Assembly: GCA_013433145.1 (NCBI GenBank)
Contig: CM024183.1
Coordinates: forward strand, 6,801,703-6,865,702
Source: Ascaris suum
Taxonomy: Eukaryota; Nematoda; Chromadorea; Rhabditida; Ascarididae
DNA: 64,000 bases
Direction: 5' to 3'
The position numbers and the translations under genes were made by a program. Within the stretch, counting starts at the first letter, position 1, and every line of letters starts with the position of its first letter. Below the pieces are notes generated by a model, which was given only the letters and a program-made list of their open reading frames with translations, did not search any database and had not been told where the DNA came from. Positions 1-13,545 of this stretch are shown here, one piece after another.

Positions 1-354
1 CAACGCAAATCTGTTTAATATGCAAATGCAATTGCACCCATCAGAAAAAAGAGTATTATGCAACTGCGAAATATGAAGCAATTTGTATTTCGAAGAAGAT
101 TGCATTTCATTTAAAGCAAATCAAATAAATGAGATTTCACTTACAATGTGCTCAATTCTAACTGTCGAAACTTTCTCTTTTTTTTGCATTTGATTGCAAA
201 TGCAAAAACATTATTAATTCAATTGCAAATACATCAAATAACTCTAGCAATGGAATTTGAGATATGAGCTTACATTGATAGAATATTTAAACTTAGAATG
301 CAATTTTATACAAAATAAGAAATGCAATTGAAATTCTCCGCAAAAGCAATATAC
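1..354. other. GCAAAT-rich noncoding DNA
   Basis: ATGCAAAT, GCAATT and their complements occur every few tens of bases. No gene, promoter or splice site could be supported. Confidence 0.5.
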
Positions 355-415
355 TTATGCAAATTTTGTCTATTAAATACATTCGATTTATGCAAATTTT
401 GTCTATTAAATACAT
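355..415. repeat. Direct repeat, 28 bp x 2
   Basis: TTATGCAAATTTTGTCTATT and the following eight bases occur at 355-382 and again, identical, at 388-415. The period is 33 bases. Confidence 0.85.
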
Positions 416-1237
416 GAACTATGAGATAAATGAATTAAACAACATTAGCATAAATTGTTAATAAATAATAAAGAGCATTCATTTTTTGAATTATATGATA
501 GATCATCTCTATCGTTTAAATTTGTTGTTCACTCTTTTAAAGGAAACAACTATCGAGAAATGGCACGCGAAAAATGAGATGAAATATTGCAGAATGTAAA
601 ATTGGCCTTAACCAATCGGAACGAACAATAAGTATAGATCTTCTCTCATTAGCCCGAATACTGTTTTTCTTCAGTGCTAAATATAAGGCAAAAATGAATG
701 TAATAGTTAAAAGAGACGTCTAAATCAATCTTGATTACAGTGATATATAAAACTATAAAACAGCATTCATAGCAATAGCACCGTTCATGTAAATAGAGCA
801 TAATTATGATCGAGTGTTATGGTGATGAATATTTCTTTTCAAAATATTTCATCAGAAGAACTTCAAGAAAAACATTCCATTATCAATTTATCAACGTCAA
901 CTAATATCATAATAAAACATCAAAACTTGGAAATGTCGAAGGGCATGCACGATATGCGCTTTTATCAACACGCAAGTAATTTTACGCACTGTTAGAACAT
1001 AATAAAATATGTATTTGCAGCAAGGAGAGTATTTTTTCGCGTACGAATCGACGTTACTGCTGGAGAGTGTAAGCACTTTTTCAGATACGCTCAATGACAA
1101 TATCTCTTCTCGAAATCGACTGATAAATCTGGATGTTTGCATCGAAAACCACCCGAAGGCGTAGATCACATCGACAACCTTCTCTTAACTTTAGGCATCA
1201 AGACCACGAGAGAATTTGCCTGTGAAATTGACAGGCA

Positions 1238-1414
<177 letters not shown>

Positions 1415-2705
1415 TCATCGATCACTATGAGGAAACTCACAAAGGTGCTAGAAAACGATGTTGTGCAATAATCTACTATGGGACAGCAGAAACAATCGAA
1501 AATGGCTTTGATATTCGAATGAATGAGGCATGAAATAACACCGGATATGCGTCATCGCATCGCCTCAGGGAATACCATGAGGGATTGAAAGGATTGTAGA
1601 AGGCAGTCCGTGACAGAGAAACTAGACGTTCAGTCTCATAACGTTCACTCAATAGCAACTACGAGAAATTAACTAAACACCACTGTGCAAAGGAGCATCC
1701 TTCTTTCGCACAAATTTTCAAAGCTTCTTTCAAAATAGTTTTTAATTCTCAGATGATCATTTCTTTCATGTGCTATTCTTCAGGAAATACTACCTTCTAT
1801 ATTCTGCATGATTGTGCTAGGCAAACTGGTTTTTTTTTTTCAGTAACATAAGCGGCTGCGTGAAATAAGAACATAGCAGCTCAGACAAGGATCGCCGAAG
1901 TTTCAAATCTATAGTGATGCCATAAATCTGCCAAGGCATCTATGCACACGATTTACCTAAACGACAGTTAACAAATCTAACTCTTAATGTTCAAAGAATA
2001 TTTTTGCAAATCCACTATAAAAAGGCTGCGAAAATTGTGATACTTAACACCGCTAATAGGTTAATTAAAATAAAAGGACGCGAAATTTAAATTCCTATTG
2101 ATTGAAATTAATCATTTCCGATCGGTTATTCCGAATGCCTACTCTAAAATACTTCGATAAAAATTGCAGCATTTATATTCATTCATTTCGTCGAATGGAA
2201 AAAAAAAAACGGAGAAAAAATGAAAGACTGGAAAAACATTCACCGATTTCTGATAAAACAGACATATGGGAAATGCTGAAATGGAGTCGTCATCTTTCGT
2301 GAAATTTTCCACTTGAAACGGATAAAAAGGCGGAACTACTATATCGGTGGAATTTGCGAATAGGCGCTCTTTAAAAAAATCTCCTCGTATGTGCAAAGGG
2401 AGCCATACAAAAGAAATTACGATTTTAATAAAATAATGCATATTTCAATTTTAGTGGCTGAGTCTTTTTTAAATTGCTCTTGATGACCACTGATCGAGCA
2501 AATGACAGCTACTGCAAAAACAAGATATTTTTATGAGGATTTTTCGAGACAAGTTGCGTTGGAGGTTTGTTGCGATACCTACGACCAACAACTTCCTAAT
2601 CGAATTCTCGACTAGATTCTCTGATATTAGATTCATTTTAAGGTTGAGTTCCCTGTATATGGCAATGTGTCGTTGGTTTTCAAGGCATAGGTGTGCAAGG
2701 TTTCA

Positions 2706-2957
2706 CTATAATATTCGAAAGATACCAAATATTTGCTTTAAGAACGTGTGGAAAAATACAGTGTCGAAAAGTCCTTGCTGCTTAACTTTAAAAGCAGCTG
2801 AAGGACGAATATAAGGAATGAGGAGTATGACTGAGGACTGCGCACGAATTATGACCACGGATGAAGCATACTGCTGTTCAGAGGCTCCGACCAAGACGCA
2901 GCAGGGCAAGAACACCACGGTGATGCCAAACTCGCGCACCACGCCCGCCCTGAACAC
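2706..2957 (-). other. GC-rich ORF of unknown origin, 83 residues
   Basis: A GC-rich island (about 2878-2962) in AT-rich surroundings encodes, on the minus strand, MFRAGVVREFGITVVFLPCC and then QQYASSVVIIRAQSSVILLI. The composition looks protein-like, but no family is recognised. It may be part of a dispersed repeat with a once-coding segment. Confidence 0.2.
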
Positions 2958-4202
2958 GGTTGGGAAAATGCGGGTAGCTCAGTTCGAAAGTCAAAGGTTT
3001 TGCCTAAAACTCCAAGGTGGTTGGGACATAATGGGAGTGTAGCCACGTCGGAAGTGAAAATCTCGCGAGGCCACGCTCCGAACGTTAGCATTTGGCTTCC
3101 TTAGTGGATGCGAAAACGTGATCAGGTCTGTGTTTCCTTTCCCCACCAATAGCGCTCTCATCCAGGCTCAGAGGCATATATAATGGTGAACAAACAATGC
3201 CCAAATCACACCTTCAATACGATGCTGCTCACCTAATATCAACCTTACTAAGAAAAGGTCAGTGGAGATTAAGGTGTATTCAGTCCCTATTTCTCCATTG
3301 ACTACGTGCGTAAACACATAGTATGGATACGGTGTTGAGTGAGCGACAGAGGAGACTTAAATTGAAGATGATATGGAGAAGTAAACGCGATTCGTTTCGA
3401 ACATGAAAAATGCATCACTTCTAGGAAAGATCGATGAATGATTCAACAGAATGAGCAGTGATTAAGAGAGGAAGGATCGCTGTGCACATTGCATTCTCAC
3501 CAAACCAAGTTAATGTGAAGAAAAGGGAGTTGATGTAGAGCTGAGATGGAATTTCAGAAAATGATTAAACTGAAGGGAGGGTTTTGACAGCATCATCAGC
3601 GAACATGAAGAGGGAAAGATTTGGAGGATGCAGAAGTACTGTTTTATGATAGCAACTACTGCGAAATCGAAAATTTCCCCGAAACGAGACTGAATGGAAA
3701 AAAAAATCTTTAAGACACCTCCTGAATGGATCTTTACAGGTGTACATCAACAATGTGTCTATGGCGATAACCTATGTTATCATCTTGTCATGAATCGATC
3801 CATACGAAGTTATCAACCCAGGATTTCGTTGGATGGGAATGTTGAGGGCCTGTCCATACCGCTCGAGAAATTCTGCAGTTCGCAGAGAATACCTTCACTT
3901 ATATTTGATCCGCTATCAGTGATGCATGAAGAATATAGCTATTAGACTAACGACTTGAATAAAAATATATAATTGAGTTCAATAAAAAATAAGAAATGAA
4001 ATTAGCTGAACAGAGCAAACAAACGGAACAATTCCCAGCCAGTATTGCTGCAAAACAAGAACACATCTCCACCAAAAGCTGAAAGATGTGAAGGCGTAGT
4101 GTTTGTATAAATCCTTATGTTCCCCCACCTCCTTCCACTTCTGCTTCAGGTTAAGTTATAAGCTTCATGATGGTCATGAAGGCATTGCTGTCATTTCTAG
4201 AG

Positions 4203-4316
4203 CTTAACATCAAGGAATTTCAAGGATTGGCGAAGAGGCGAAGTGCGCTCTCACTGGTTAGACAATGCGAACGTCGAGTGGCGGCGGGATGCGGCTGTAC
4301 GTTGCTTGATGTTAGC
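4203..4316. mobile_element. GC-rich foldback element (MITE-like)
   Basis: CTTAACATCAAG (4203-4214) and CTTGATGTTA (4305-4314) form inverted ends of about 10-12 bases around a core that is far richer in G and C than its surroundings. Size and layout suit a miniature inverted-repeat element. No clear target-site duplication was identified. Confidence 0.35.
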
Positions 4317-4764
4317 TAGCTAGCTTATATGTTGTGAAAATTTTGGCGGGCACATATTTGCGTAAGCGTGTCCAATATTCGTCTTTCACGATCGAGTGAA
4401 ATTGTATGTCTCAGTCCTCCAATATATCACATATGCCTTCAAGCTATAAGCAATTCCTGCGCACTTGTGTCTTTGTCAACTACACACTGCACTGATTGAT
4501 CATTATTCAGCTGTCACGTTGATAAGTGCCTCTTCGTGAGCGTCTAAAACGACTCTAACCTATCAAATATCGAAAATTTTGCTAACAACGCGCATCAATA
4601 TTTCTTTTTCCCTTGAGAGAGTTTCTAGAAAATGATGAAAAAAATATCATACTTCAATCATCCACATTATATGTTCATTCAATACTTAAAAACGTTTTCA
4701 CTCTCTCATCTTTATCGCATTTAATGCGCTCTTTGAAATTTGCATTTGCGGAGCGTAATAATTT

Positions 4765-4860
4765 GCATATATGCATATGCATATATTTACTTATGTATGT
4801 GTATTTCTATTTATGTGTGCGCGCATACATGCATATTTATGTACGTATATTTATATGTGA
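4765..4860. repeat. TGCATA/TTTATGT low-complexity run
   Basis: Degenerate ATATGCATATGCAT, GTATTTCTATTTATG and GCGCGCATACATGC units. No coding signal. Confidence 0.6.
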
Positions 4861-5479
4861 GTTTCGCACTTTTAACTCGGAAATCCTCTGAAGCTAAAAA
4901 TTTATAATTTTACAGGAACAATCGACGCTCAACGATAAATCGCCCATGCGATACCTCCACTCATTATCTAGTGATTTCGAAATGCCTAGCAGACAACTAT
5001 AGAGACTAGAATACTCACAAATTTGAATTGTTGGCAGGAAAGTTCCAGGCTGAGCCAAGACAAGAAAAGCATGAATGCGCCAGGCCAGATATTATGCTAT
5101 TCGCTTCGAGTTTATCAAGTTGACCAATCAAATGATTCCGAAACGCCTATATATTATCCGTTCAACTCTTCTATGCACTTCTCAGTTTCCTTGAAACAAA
5201 GCATTTATTGGAATAGTTGAGACTGTCGCAATTCTTCTGTGACTAATGAGGGCAAACCTATTTTCGCTGCAAGAAAAAAAAAGGTGCTCACGGACAGAGA
5301 AAATCTAAATCAATACTGAAATTTTTGCGAATCCATGAAATCAGAGTTCTTTTGGTATACATTGTGATCACGCAACCGAGGAATGTGATAGAGAGGCTGT
5401 CGGATATGGCACTGGAGAGCCAACTTAAAATATCTATTTATGATCTAATATTGCAGTGATCACATTTACTCTTGTGGAT

Positions 5480-5735
5480 TCTTCACATAACGCCATCGAT
5501 CAACTTTTGTGCTCTTGTGCCGCCCGAAATGATATCTGGGGCCTATATAAGTCGGACTTCGGTTCGTTCAGATGTTTTTGGTTCGATTAGTGTTTGAGGG
5601 TCGTGGTGCTTCCTCATTTTCTAGTTCGTCTATCTCGCCTGTTGTCTTATGTGTTGGCATCCACAGACGACTGGCTTTTGCCTTCTACCTACATTCGCTT
5701 CCCGCAACGCCGATGCTGCCGGTCACAAGCGACAT
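5480..5735 (+). repeat. Dispersed repeat, copy A, with TATA box
   Basis: This shares a long, diverged colinear match with 12531-12785: CTTC.CATAACG, CATCGA then TTGTGCTCTT, GCC.ATATAA.GT followed by a GGCTTCGGCTCG-like segment, GTCTTTGGTTC-like, GGGCCGTG/GGGTCGTG-GTGCTTCC, and CGATGCTGCCGGTCACA-like. A TATA box lies at 5543-5550. The shared promoter-like layout suggests a transposon terminal or promoter segment, for example an LTR or SINE. Confidence 0.6.
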
Positions 5736-8700
5736 CAAAAGCGCTTTATTTGAGCCACAAATTCTAATCATTTATTGCTATCGAGGAACCGCTTGCGATG
5801 CACCAAGGAGAAATAAACACTCCATAGGAAGCAGCTTAGGAAATGAATTGGGCGCTTAAAGTATACTTCCTTGGCGAAAAAAAAAACACCTATCAAAAGA
5901 AAACACGAAAAAATACATATGAGTTATGTATTTGGTGAAAATGCCAAAATGCAATGTGAAATCACTCCGTCGCAAAACCCTCTTCTCATTTAAACACTGA
6001 GCGCGACAGCAGTATTAATCTCATACTCATTTAACAAATTTTACTTCATTTCGTCCCACTTTCCGCTTTCAAGAAAACGGAAATAAGTGATGCTCCCAAC
6101 ACTTGGTCAAATGGTATGGTACTTGGCCAAACTGAAACGATCTCCACGTCCTGCCAAGGTCAGAAACGGCTACCAGAAGCTCAATGGCTTTGAATTGAGA
6201 GCAACACTTTCACTATAAGAGCTTAGCGCTACATGATATCTCCACTCATTCTCAAGCCTGTCTCCAGTATACCAGTATACGTCGTCTCATGTCTTTGAAC
6301 GGAAGCCGAGCTGATAACGTTACTCTGCGGGTAATTGCGAGATATTCGCAAGAATTGGAATAACCCCATTAGGAGCGCGATCAGCGTGCAAACCTCTTGA
6401 TGGAAGTTTTCGTTAAGAAAGCAACTAGTTGACTGCACGGAAAACGCCAGGTCACATTAAACCATCATAAGAAAACGAATATTGTTGTCGCCCCAACATA
6501 TATCAACACTACGGCGCAACCGGAAAACATGAATCTTTGGATTTGACGAAAAAATACTCAATCAGTAAGCTTTTATTAGAATATCAGATCGTCCTCCGCT
6601 CCATCGCTCCTCTTTAGTAGTGAATGAAGGGGACTTATTGTTTTTAAATGAGTGTAAACTATTCAGCCAATAATATACATTTCCTCCATCACCTACTTAG
6701 GCATTTCCTTCAACGCTCAAATAGGCGAAACTTCTCGTTTTCATCCTCTAATGTTTTCATATTTAAATGAAAATTTCGAAAGAAACAATGATGACGGCTA
6801 TTAAAAGAAATGTCATAACATAATGATAAAAATCCACAGATAAGGGCATGATTTCTGATAACGATACATGGATAGTGTCAGGATGTCTGATAAGAATCCA
6901 CAGATAAGGCCAGAATATCGGAAGACAATGATGAGGAAGATGTTAGGAGGTATATCTGAGTGAAAGTGAATTTTTCGTCGCAACATCGAAATCGATGGGA
7001 ACTGCCGCAGATCGTTTTTGAATTCAATTTACGCCGGCTTTTCGAACACACAATTTTGCGCTTTTGAATGCGCATCAATACGCGACTGCTCTACATATGG
7101 TGGTCATTCCCAATTGGGTTAAGCTTCACATATGCGATTTTTCGGCCGCTACATACCTATGCGGTTAGGATTACTGATAAAAGTATTAGATCTCCTATCG
7201 AAATTTAAGCGACCCATCGTCACACCTATATTCAATCCCATGGACGACTCTCCACATAGATGCATCACCGTAGAAAGACTGGCTCGCACTTTCCTATAGA
7301 AGTTCTTGTGAAAAGCTGTGCTTTGATTGTGTTAGCTCACAAACGTGACGAAGACGGAGTAAGCTTTCGCAATGGAATAGGAAAAAAGGTTATTAGTTAT
7401 TATGGCGATCCACGTTGATCGATCGCGAGAAGTCCCAATTTTTATGGATTTTGACCCGTGCTGAGGGACAATACATAGGTACGCTTCTGATCGAAAGTGA
7501 TAAACCTGAAGGGAGGTGGCAACAATAAGACAAAGCAATTTGCGACGCAACGATTGATGAAAAAAACTAAACATATCTTACTTCAACGAATGCTTCCTTA
7601 TGTTGAATCTTCGTTAGATGCTAATGGCGGCTAGTTTGTAACTTGGCAGATTCACGACTAATATTCATGTAGATATACAGAAAAGTTGTAATGTTTTGTG
7701 ATCCTTGATATTTCCTTTCCAGAACGAATAAGGACGCTCATCTTTCCTACGTGAAAACTTTATGCGTTATACGCTTAACTGCACCCATAAGCAATTGAAG
7801 AAAAATATCGTTTTCCTTTCGGAAAAATTCGTATAGATTGAGTTCTGATTGAATTCTTTTGTTATTCAACTAGTATAAAGCGTCTAATAGCATTTAGCGT
7901 TTATATGTCTTCTTCTTTGATGGCGATAAAATAAATCGTCAATCTCTTTTTGAATATCTAAGTAGTTTCCATCTAAATAAAGCGTAAAAGATATAAATGC
8001 ATAATATAAATTAAGGCAAAAAAAATGAATCACGTTAAAGACGCCGAAAAATTAGCTCAAGAATATATTTGAATTAGTAAATAGACCCTTCTGCTACTAC
8101 ATTATCGCAAGACTACGTAATGCTTAGGCATACGCAATATGTATGCATATTTACGCCAACAACACAACTGATTCAATTGCTAAATAATTGAACCAACAAC
8201 TATTTGCAGATTGTGCAGATATAAATGATGCTATATATTTGTCACGGATATCAGCACAAACATTTCTTGCCCATAAAAATTTTTTCCCATGGAAAGAGCG
8301 AATTCTGCCTTCGAATGACGCTTTCTCTATGTAACAAGTTAGTTACTCATCGCACGTCACCTCTTAATAGGAATTAAGTTTTGATGCAAAAATTGCCAAA
8401 AAATATCAGTCACTGAATATTTTCAAAAAAGAGGATTATCGACGCTCGTTATCGAGCGACTCAACGAATTTTAGAAAATACAAGAAAACATAGCCAGTCA
8501 ACACATATAAACTGCAAATTCTTCGACGGTATTATCCAACAAACGTCGCCATGATTGATGATTAAATGAGAATATTTGATTATGTGTGGACAACTGCACA
8601 AACAACCTACGTATTCGCTGTTTTCGTTTCATTCTTCCTGCACTCAGTTAAATTAACTCTATAATCGAAAGAAAACGTATTAGTATGGGTTGAATCGCTA

Positions 8701-10164
8701 ATGAGAAATTATGGCTGCATATAATTGTGTGTTGACAATTAATCACCTTTTTGCAATTAAAAATCACAATATGTTTATCAAGCAATAATTCGTCCTTAAC
8801 TTCAATAGCATCAGATGCAAACTTTCTACTCCATCTAACCTTAAGGAATGGAAAAGAATAGAGCTAATATAATAAACCTTAATGCTTGAGATCTCATTCA
8901 TCCAAGCTTTAAATCTATGTTTTTTTTTTCTTTCTCGAAAAATTCTTTACAAATGTTGAAAATAAGAATATTTAATTTTCACGAAAACTCTTTAAAATGA
9001 TTTGTTTTTATTTAAATAAAATCGGTAAATATGAAATATTTCTAAAGGTTCAGTAAAAAAAAAAATATGCGTCTAAATAAGGCGAGAGAATCCAAAACAA
9101 CTGCCGCATGTGCAATAATACAACATCTTAATCTGCGTAATGTTCACTTATATTTCCTAATTGAATGGGATGGAAGTAGGAACGCACAACATGACTCGAA
9201 AATGATATTGAGCTTTCAGAACCGAATAAAATTCACCCATGAGCATGCAGAAATGAACATCATAAGCAAGCGCTCGATTCATGATATTTTCTAATAGAAC
9301 ATGTGAGTGAAGTATTTCCTGAAGCATATATTTTCACTTAAGCAGCACTTATCAATTTCGAAAACAGAGCTCATCTGTAACTCATAGGACACAATAATTT
9401 AGAGACTTTGTGAAATGGAGAAAATAACAGCGGGGGTACGATAGATATAACGGTTATTGAAAATATGGTTACATAGAATGAAGATACATAGAAGCGGAAA
9501 AGTCGTTGAGTAGAAAAAACAAGAAATAAAAAGTGCCTACGGATTCATCAGTTCACCATAGTTGTCTATTTTCAGACAGAGAGCGCCTAAGCGACCGCAA
9601 CAAAAACTGAGCTCTGGCAGAATTTAGGGATGAGATGCTAGTAAATGTTATTGGCAATTAAGGAGTATGAGAAGTGCTGAAAATATCTATGGTACACGGA
9701 CAGCTTTAAAGAAGCAATGGCTTTACATGAGGAGGCAGCAGTCTATAATAGGCAACGAATAACGCATATCGGCAGTTTGCGCTAGAAAATTCTGAATTAA
9801 TGTTCGGACTTCATCGTCATCCCAGACCACCTTATGGCTGGCTCCACATAAAGATGATTCGTAAATATGAAATCGCGAAGACCCCCCGTCACGGTCTTCT
9901 GTGCCCGAACCCCTTACCCTCTCCTGCGGGGGACCTTCTTAAATTGAACCATCTGTGGGGACCTCCAAAGGTTTCCTCATCTCTCTGAGGAATATTAAAA
10001 AGTACGTCTTGCTTTGGCGAAGTGCAGAAAGTTTACAGCAGAGTTGCAGGAGTATAAGAAGACACCACCATGCAATGCGTTCGTACAAGATACGCTGGAG
10101 GAAAACGTGACATATAAGTGTTAGCAAAGAAACAACACTCTAATGGAGAAGAAGAAATCAGGAT
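5736..10164. other. Intergenic, nothing assigned
   Basis: AT-rich with many stops on both strands. A GC-rich patch at 9800-9985 (Pro-rich plus-strand frame) lies just before the reverse-transcriptase relic and may belong to the same element. Confidence 0.5.
6831..6910. repeat. Imperfect direct repeat
   Basis: AATCCACAGATAAGG occurs at about 6831-6845 and 6896-6910, both preceded by GATAA.A. The segment between is partly similar, with TCTGATAA occurring twice. Confidence 0.5.
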
Positions 10165-10344
10165 ATGATAGAAATAACCAGGAAACATAACGCAAACAGT
10201 GACAAGCTGAAGCTGGATGAGCCCGACATAAAGACATTCATCTATATGCAGTCAAATAGTTTTTCAGGATTTGATGGAGTGAGAAATAAATTACTGAAGT
10301 TAGAGAAAAAAAAAGTAAGCCATGCCAGAATTATGCTCTCTTCT
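10165..10344 (+). mobile_element. Non-LTR retrotransposon reverse-transcriptase relic
   Basis: The 60-residue open stretch ends in DIKTFIYMQSNSFSGFDGV followed by RNKLLKLE. This follows the first RT block of LINE elements, an acidic helix then GxDGI..ELLK. The usual KAPGPDG is degenerate (NSFSGFDG). Frames before and after are closed by stops, so this is a dead fragment. The element family cannot be named from so little. Confidence 0.45.
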
Positions 10345-12530
10345 TAAGCGAATGAATTTAACGAAAAAATACTTAAAGGAATGGAAATAGCAAATATAAC
10401 AACAATACACAAAAGTAACGGCAATGTCAAAAATGCGGCGAATATAAGCCTTTATCGCAAATGCATTGTGTGTCGAAATCCTTTGAATCTTATTTGCTAT
10501 CAACACTAAAATCTTTTAAACTACTATAGTTTATGTTGCTCCGCTTCAGAAGTTTCGAAAGGCGTATTGGGAAAATTTCTTCAGCTGTATTATAATAATG
10601 CAAATTTGCATAAATAATGCAAAAATTTGCTTTTTCAAGGTGGAACTTTTGTAAGTTCCATAAATTTTAACTTGGAGGAAGTTTCTAGAGTGTGGCTTAC
10701 TATGCCGACAAATTCATCAAGAGTATCCTCGCACATAGCGAGAAAATACACGTAAAATTATGATATATTGTGTGAAGTTGTAACGTTCTGGGAGTTGTGC
10801 ATTTTGCCCGCGGCGTCTGAAATTCGTTAGCGTTTCTAATTTTCATCATTTTCGCTTACGAGCATTGCTAAAACCCCGTCATTTTCGTTCGCTAATATTC
10901 CAGCCGATTTATTCGTAAGCAACTTATCACATTAGAGTCACTTGACGCATCATTGTTCAAGGGAATCGTACTCATATGGAAAGAGTTTTTGGAAATGCAA
11001 TAGCCGATATGTGTAACCAGGAGATTTTACTTTTGAAACTAATAAGCAAATAGAGGAACGAAAAAGTTGCGCTCCAACGCAATGGTATCGTAAGAAAGCA
11101 ACTTCTCAAAAATAGCGAATCCACTCATGTTTTATGGGAATATGACAGCGCGTAATAACTTAAGTCCCATGAAAGTGGGTCTCCGAATAAATCGAAGCTT
11201 CTTCCAGCCTCGCAGACTTCCCGTAGATCTAACGGAATTAAAACACTAGAGGATTTCATCTTGATTGCACAGTTTACGACGCAGTTTTTGCGCATGTGCC
11301 GGGTACATTTAATAATTCACGAATAAGTGATACAGCGTTGCAAATGAGCCACATCATGGATTTAAGATAGCTGGAAAATAAGGCGATGAAGTTCTCGAAG
11401 ACACCGTCTGAATCACGTGATACATGTCACAGTACATCATCGATGAAGCTTTGCCGTTGATGTACGTCACTGGTTGAGTGACACATGGACACTTTTGTTC
11501 TATCCGTATCACTCCGACTTTAGCGGAAGGAGAAGTTAGTTGCAAACCTCAATATGCTGACAAAATGATCAGTACTGAAACGAGGCTAAAAATTCGATAA
11601 ATTTGAAAAGAAGTCATCGGAATGCTCAAAAGTGAAAGTAGTGCTTTGCCGGAACACAGTGACACAGGTTGACACCGATTGACACGTGACTACTCTTACG
11701 TAATTTTCACACGAAAAATTTTAATTACGTTGCATAAAACGTTGCGATTGGCAGCTTTCCGATCAGGCTCAACAACATATCTGAGCAAAAAAAAATAGTA
11801 ATCGAAAGGAATTTTCTCATATTGAGTAACCTAGACTATAAAAGAAGAAGAAATTTAGAACTAAGTAAAAAAAAACTTGAAAATCAAATGCACTTCAAAA
11901 GAGTGCCGTTACTATGCTAACTGTAACAACTTTCCTGCAAGCTATATTTTATTTAGTGCGCTATACAGCCATGCAGGCATAATAAAGTACGTAAAATATT
12001 TTGAAAGAATTGTCAAGAAATTTGTTTTGTGTGCTTGCAAAATTTGATCATTGAAATTTCTTGTTAACATTTAGGTCACCGCGTTGATCCATGAAAAAAA
12101 ATAAACGTTTAATATCTCGAGCAAAATTCCACGCATCCAGAAAATCTTCACTAAATAAACAGCATTCCCTTCGTAGACGTCTCAAATGTACATTTACAGG
12201 AAAAGCCAAAATCCACAAGAAGTCTCTAGGCTTTGCCTGTTGCCCTGAATAAGCATGCCATTGCCTTCGCCGCAAATCAACTTTTTCGATGTCATCAAAA
12301 GCTACTTTATGAAATCAGTTTAATTCAAACGCAAACGTACGCAAAAACTGGTATTTTTTAAAGCGCTGATCCACGGCAGTTCTATGCGAAAACGATAGAG
12401 TACAGCATCGTAAGCAGTGTTGTTGGGTATAGCACCGAAGAATCAACCCAACATATTAACTTGTGATCTTACACTGTAGTGACTATAGTTACACGTACAG
12501 CTCATTCTCTTCACGTTCTTGGTGTTTGTT
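10345..12530. other. Intergenic, nothing assigned
   Basis: No recognisable coding region, RNA gene or repeat beyond poly-A/T runs. Confidence 0.5.
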
Positions 12531-12785
12531 GTTCTTCGCATAACGTCCTTCATCGACTTGTGTGCTCTTTGCCGCCGCAGGACATATCCTGAGCCCATAT
12601 AAAGTCTGGCTTCGGCTCGCTTGTACGTCTTTGGTTCTGCTCATGTTTGCGGGCCGTGCTGCTTCCCCATAAACCAATTCTTCTGTCTCGCTTGTACTCA
12701 CATATCAGCATCGAACAGACAGTTACCGCCTCCTGTCCTCTGCGTACACTCGGTCATCCGTGCTGCGGCTGCCAGTCACAGGGAA
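12531..12785 (+). repeat. Dispersed repeat, copy B, with TATA box
   Basis: The partner of 5480-5735, in the same orientation. Its TATA box (CCATATAAAG) is near 12595-12604. It is followed at 12840-12940 by a GC-rich tail that copy A lacks. Both copies are too diverged to be recent. Confidence 0.6.
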
Positions 12786-13452
12786 TGTAAATATAGTCTT
12801 CTGATAAAAGCAGATGCTTTGTAACTCTTCATCCTCACCGGCTCCACATCCCTTCGGGGGGCTTTCAGAGCGCAAAACCACTCAGCGGTGTCTTGCCAGC
12901 AGGGCGGGCATCCGCGTCCCACAACGGATATGATTCATGGCAATACATTCAGGAGTTCCCTTTGCGTAGAATAATGTGAACAGCACAGAAGCACGCATGC
13001 TTGTGCGGGTTTTGGTCCCTGCCTAAGCACTCCTTCAGCAATCAAAATTTTCGATCCTTGGAAGAGTTTGATGGGAACGTGGACGCCGAAGCTTATTTCA
13101 GGGACGAAAAAGGTTGAAGAACGAAAACTTCCCTTTCGATCGTACAATAAACTTCCCTCAGAAAACATGACCAATAGGAGAAAGCTTGTTGTTCAGCGTA
13201 ACTAATGAATTCTAAACCTGCGAACTTCAATGATCATTAGTCGAAGGCATTATGTATGGATGCAAAGAAATTCTGTCTTGCGGTATATTGCGCTATAAAC
13301 AGCGCCGTGCAGAAGGTTAGAAAGAAATTGCGAAGATACCTGTATAATTTCTGAGTGGAAAAATTTTGCAACAAATGCATTTTTAAAAAAAAGCGTCCAT
13401 TTATGCTGTAACGCTTAGCGCTTTGAGACTACTAAAATGCAGCAATCGAATA

Positions 13453-13545
13453 TTGCAATACAACTAAAATGCAATGAAACGCATATAGAAAATATGTCAA
13501 TATTCATTTAGCTTTGCAATATTTTCTATATATAATGTATTGCAC
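13453..13545. repeat. Nested palindrome
   Basis: The inner arms ATATAGAAAATAT (13483-13495) and ATATTTTCTATAT (13519-13531) are perfect 13-base inverted repeats around a 23-base loop. Outer arms TGCAATAC and GTATTGCA flank them. It could be a small foldback element. Confidence 0.5.
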
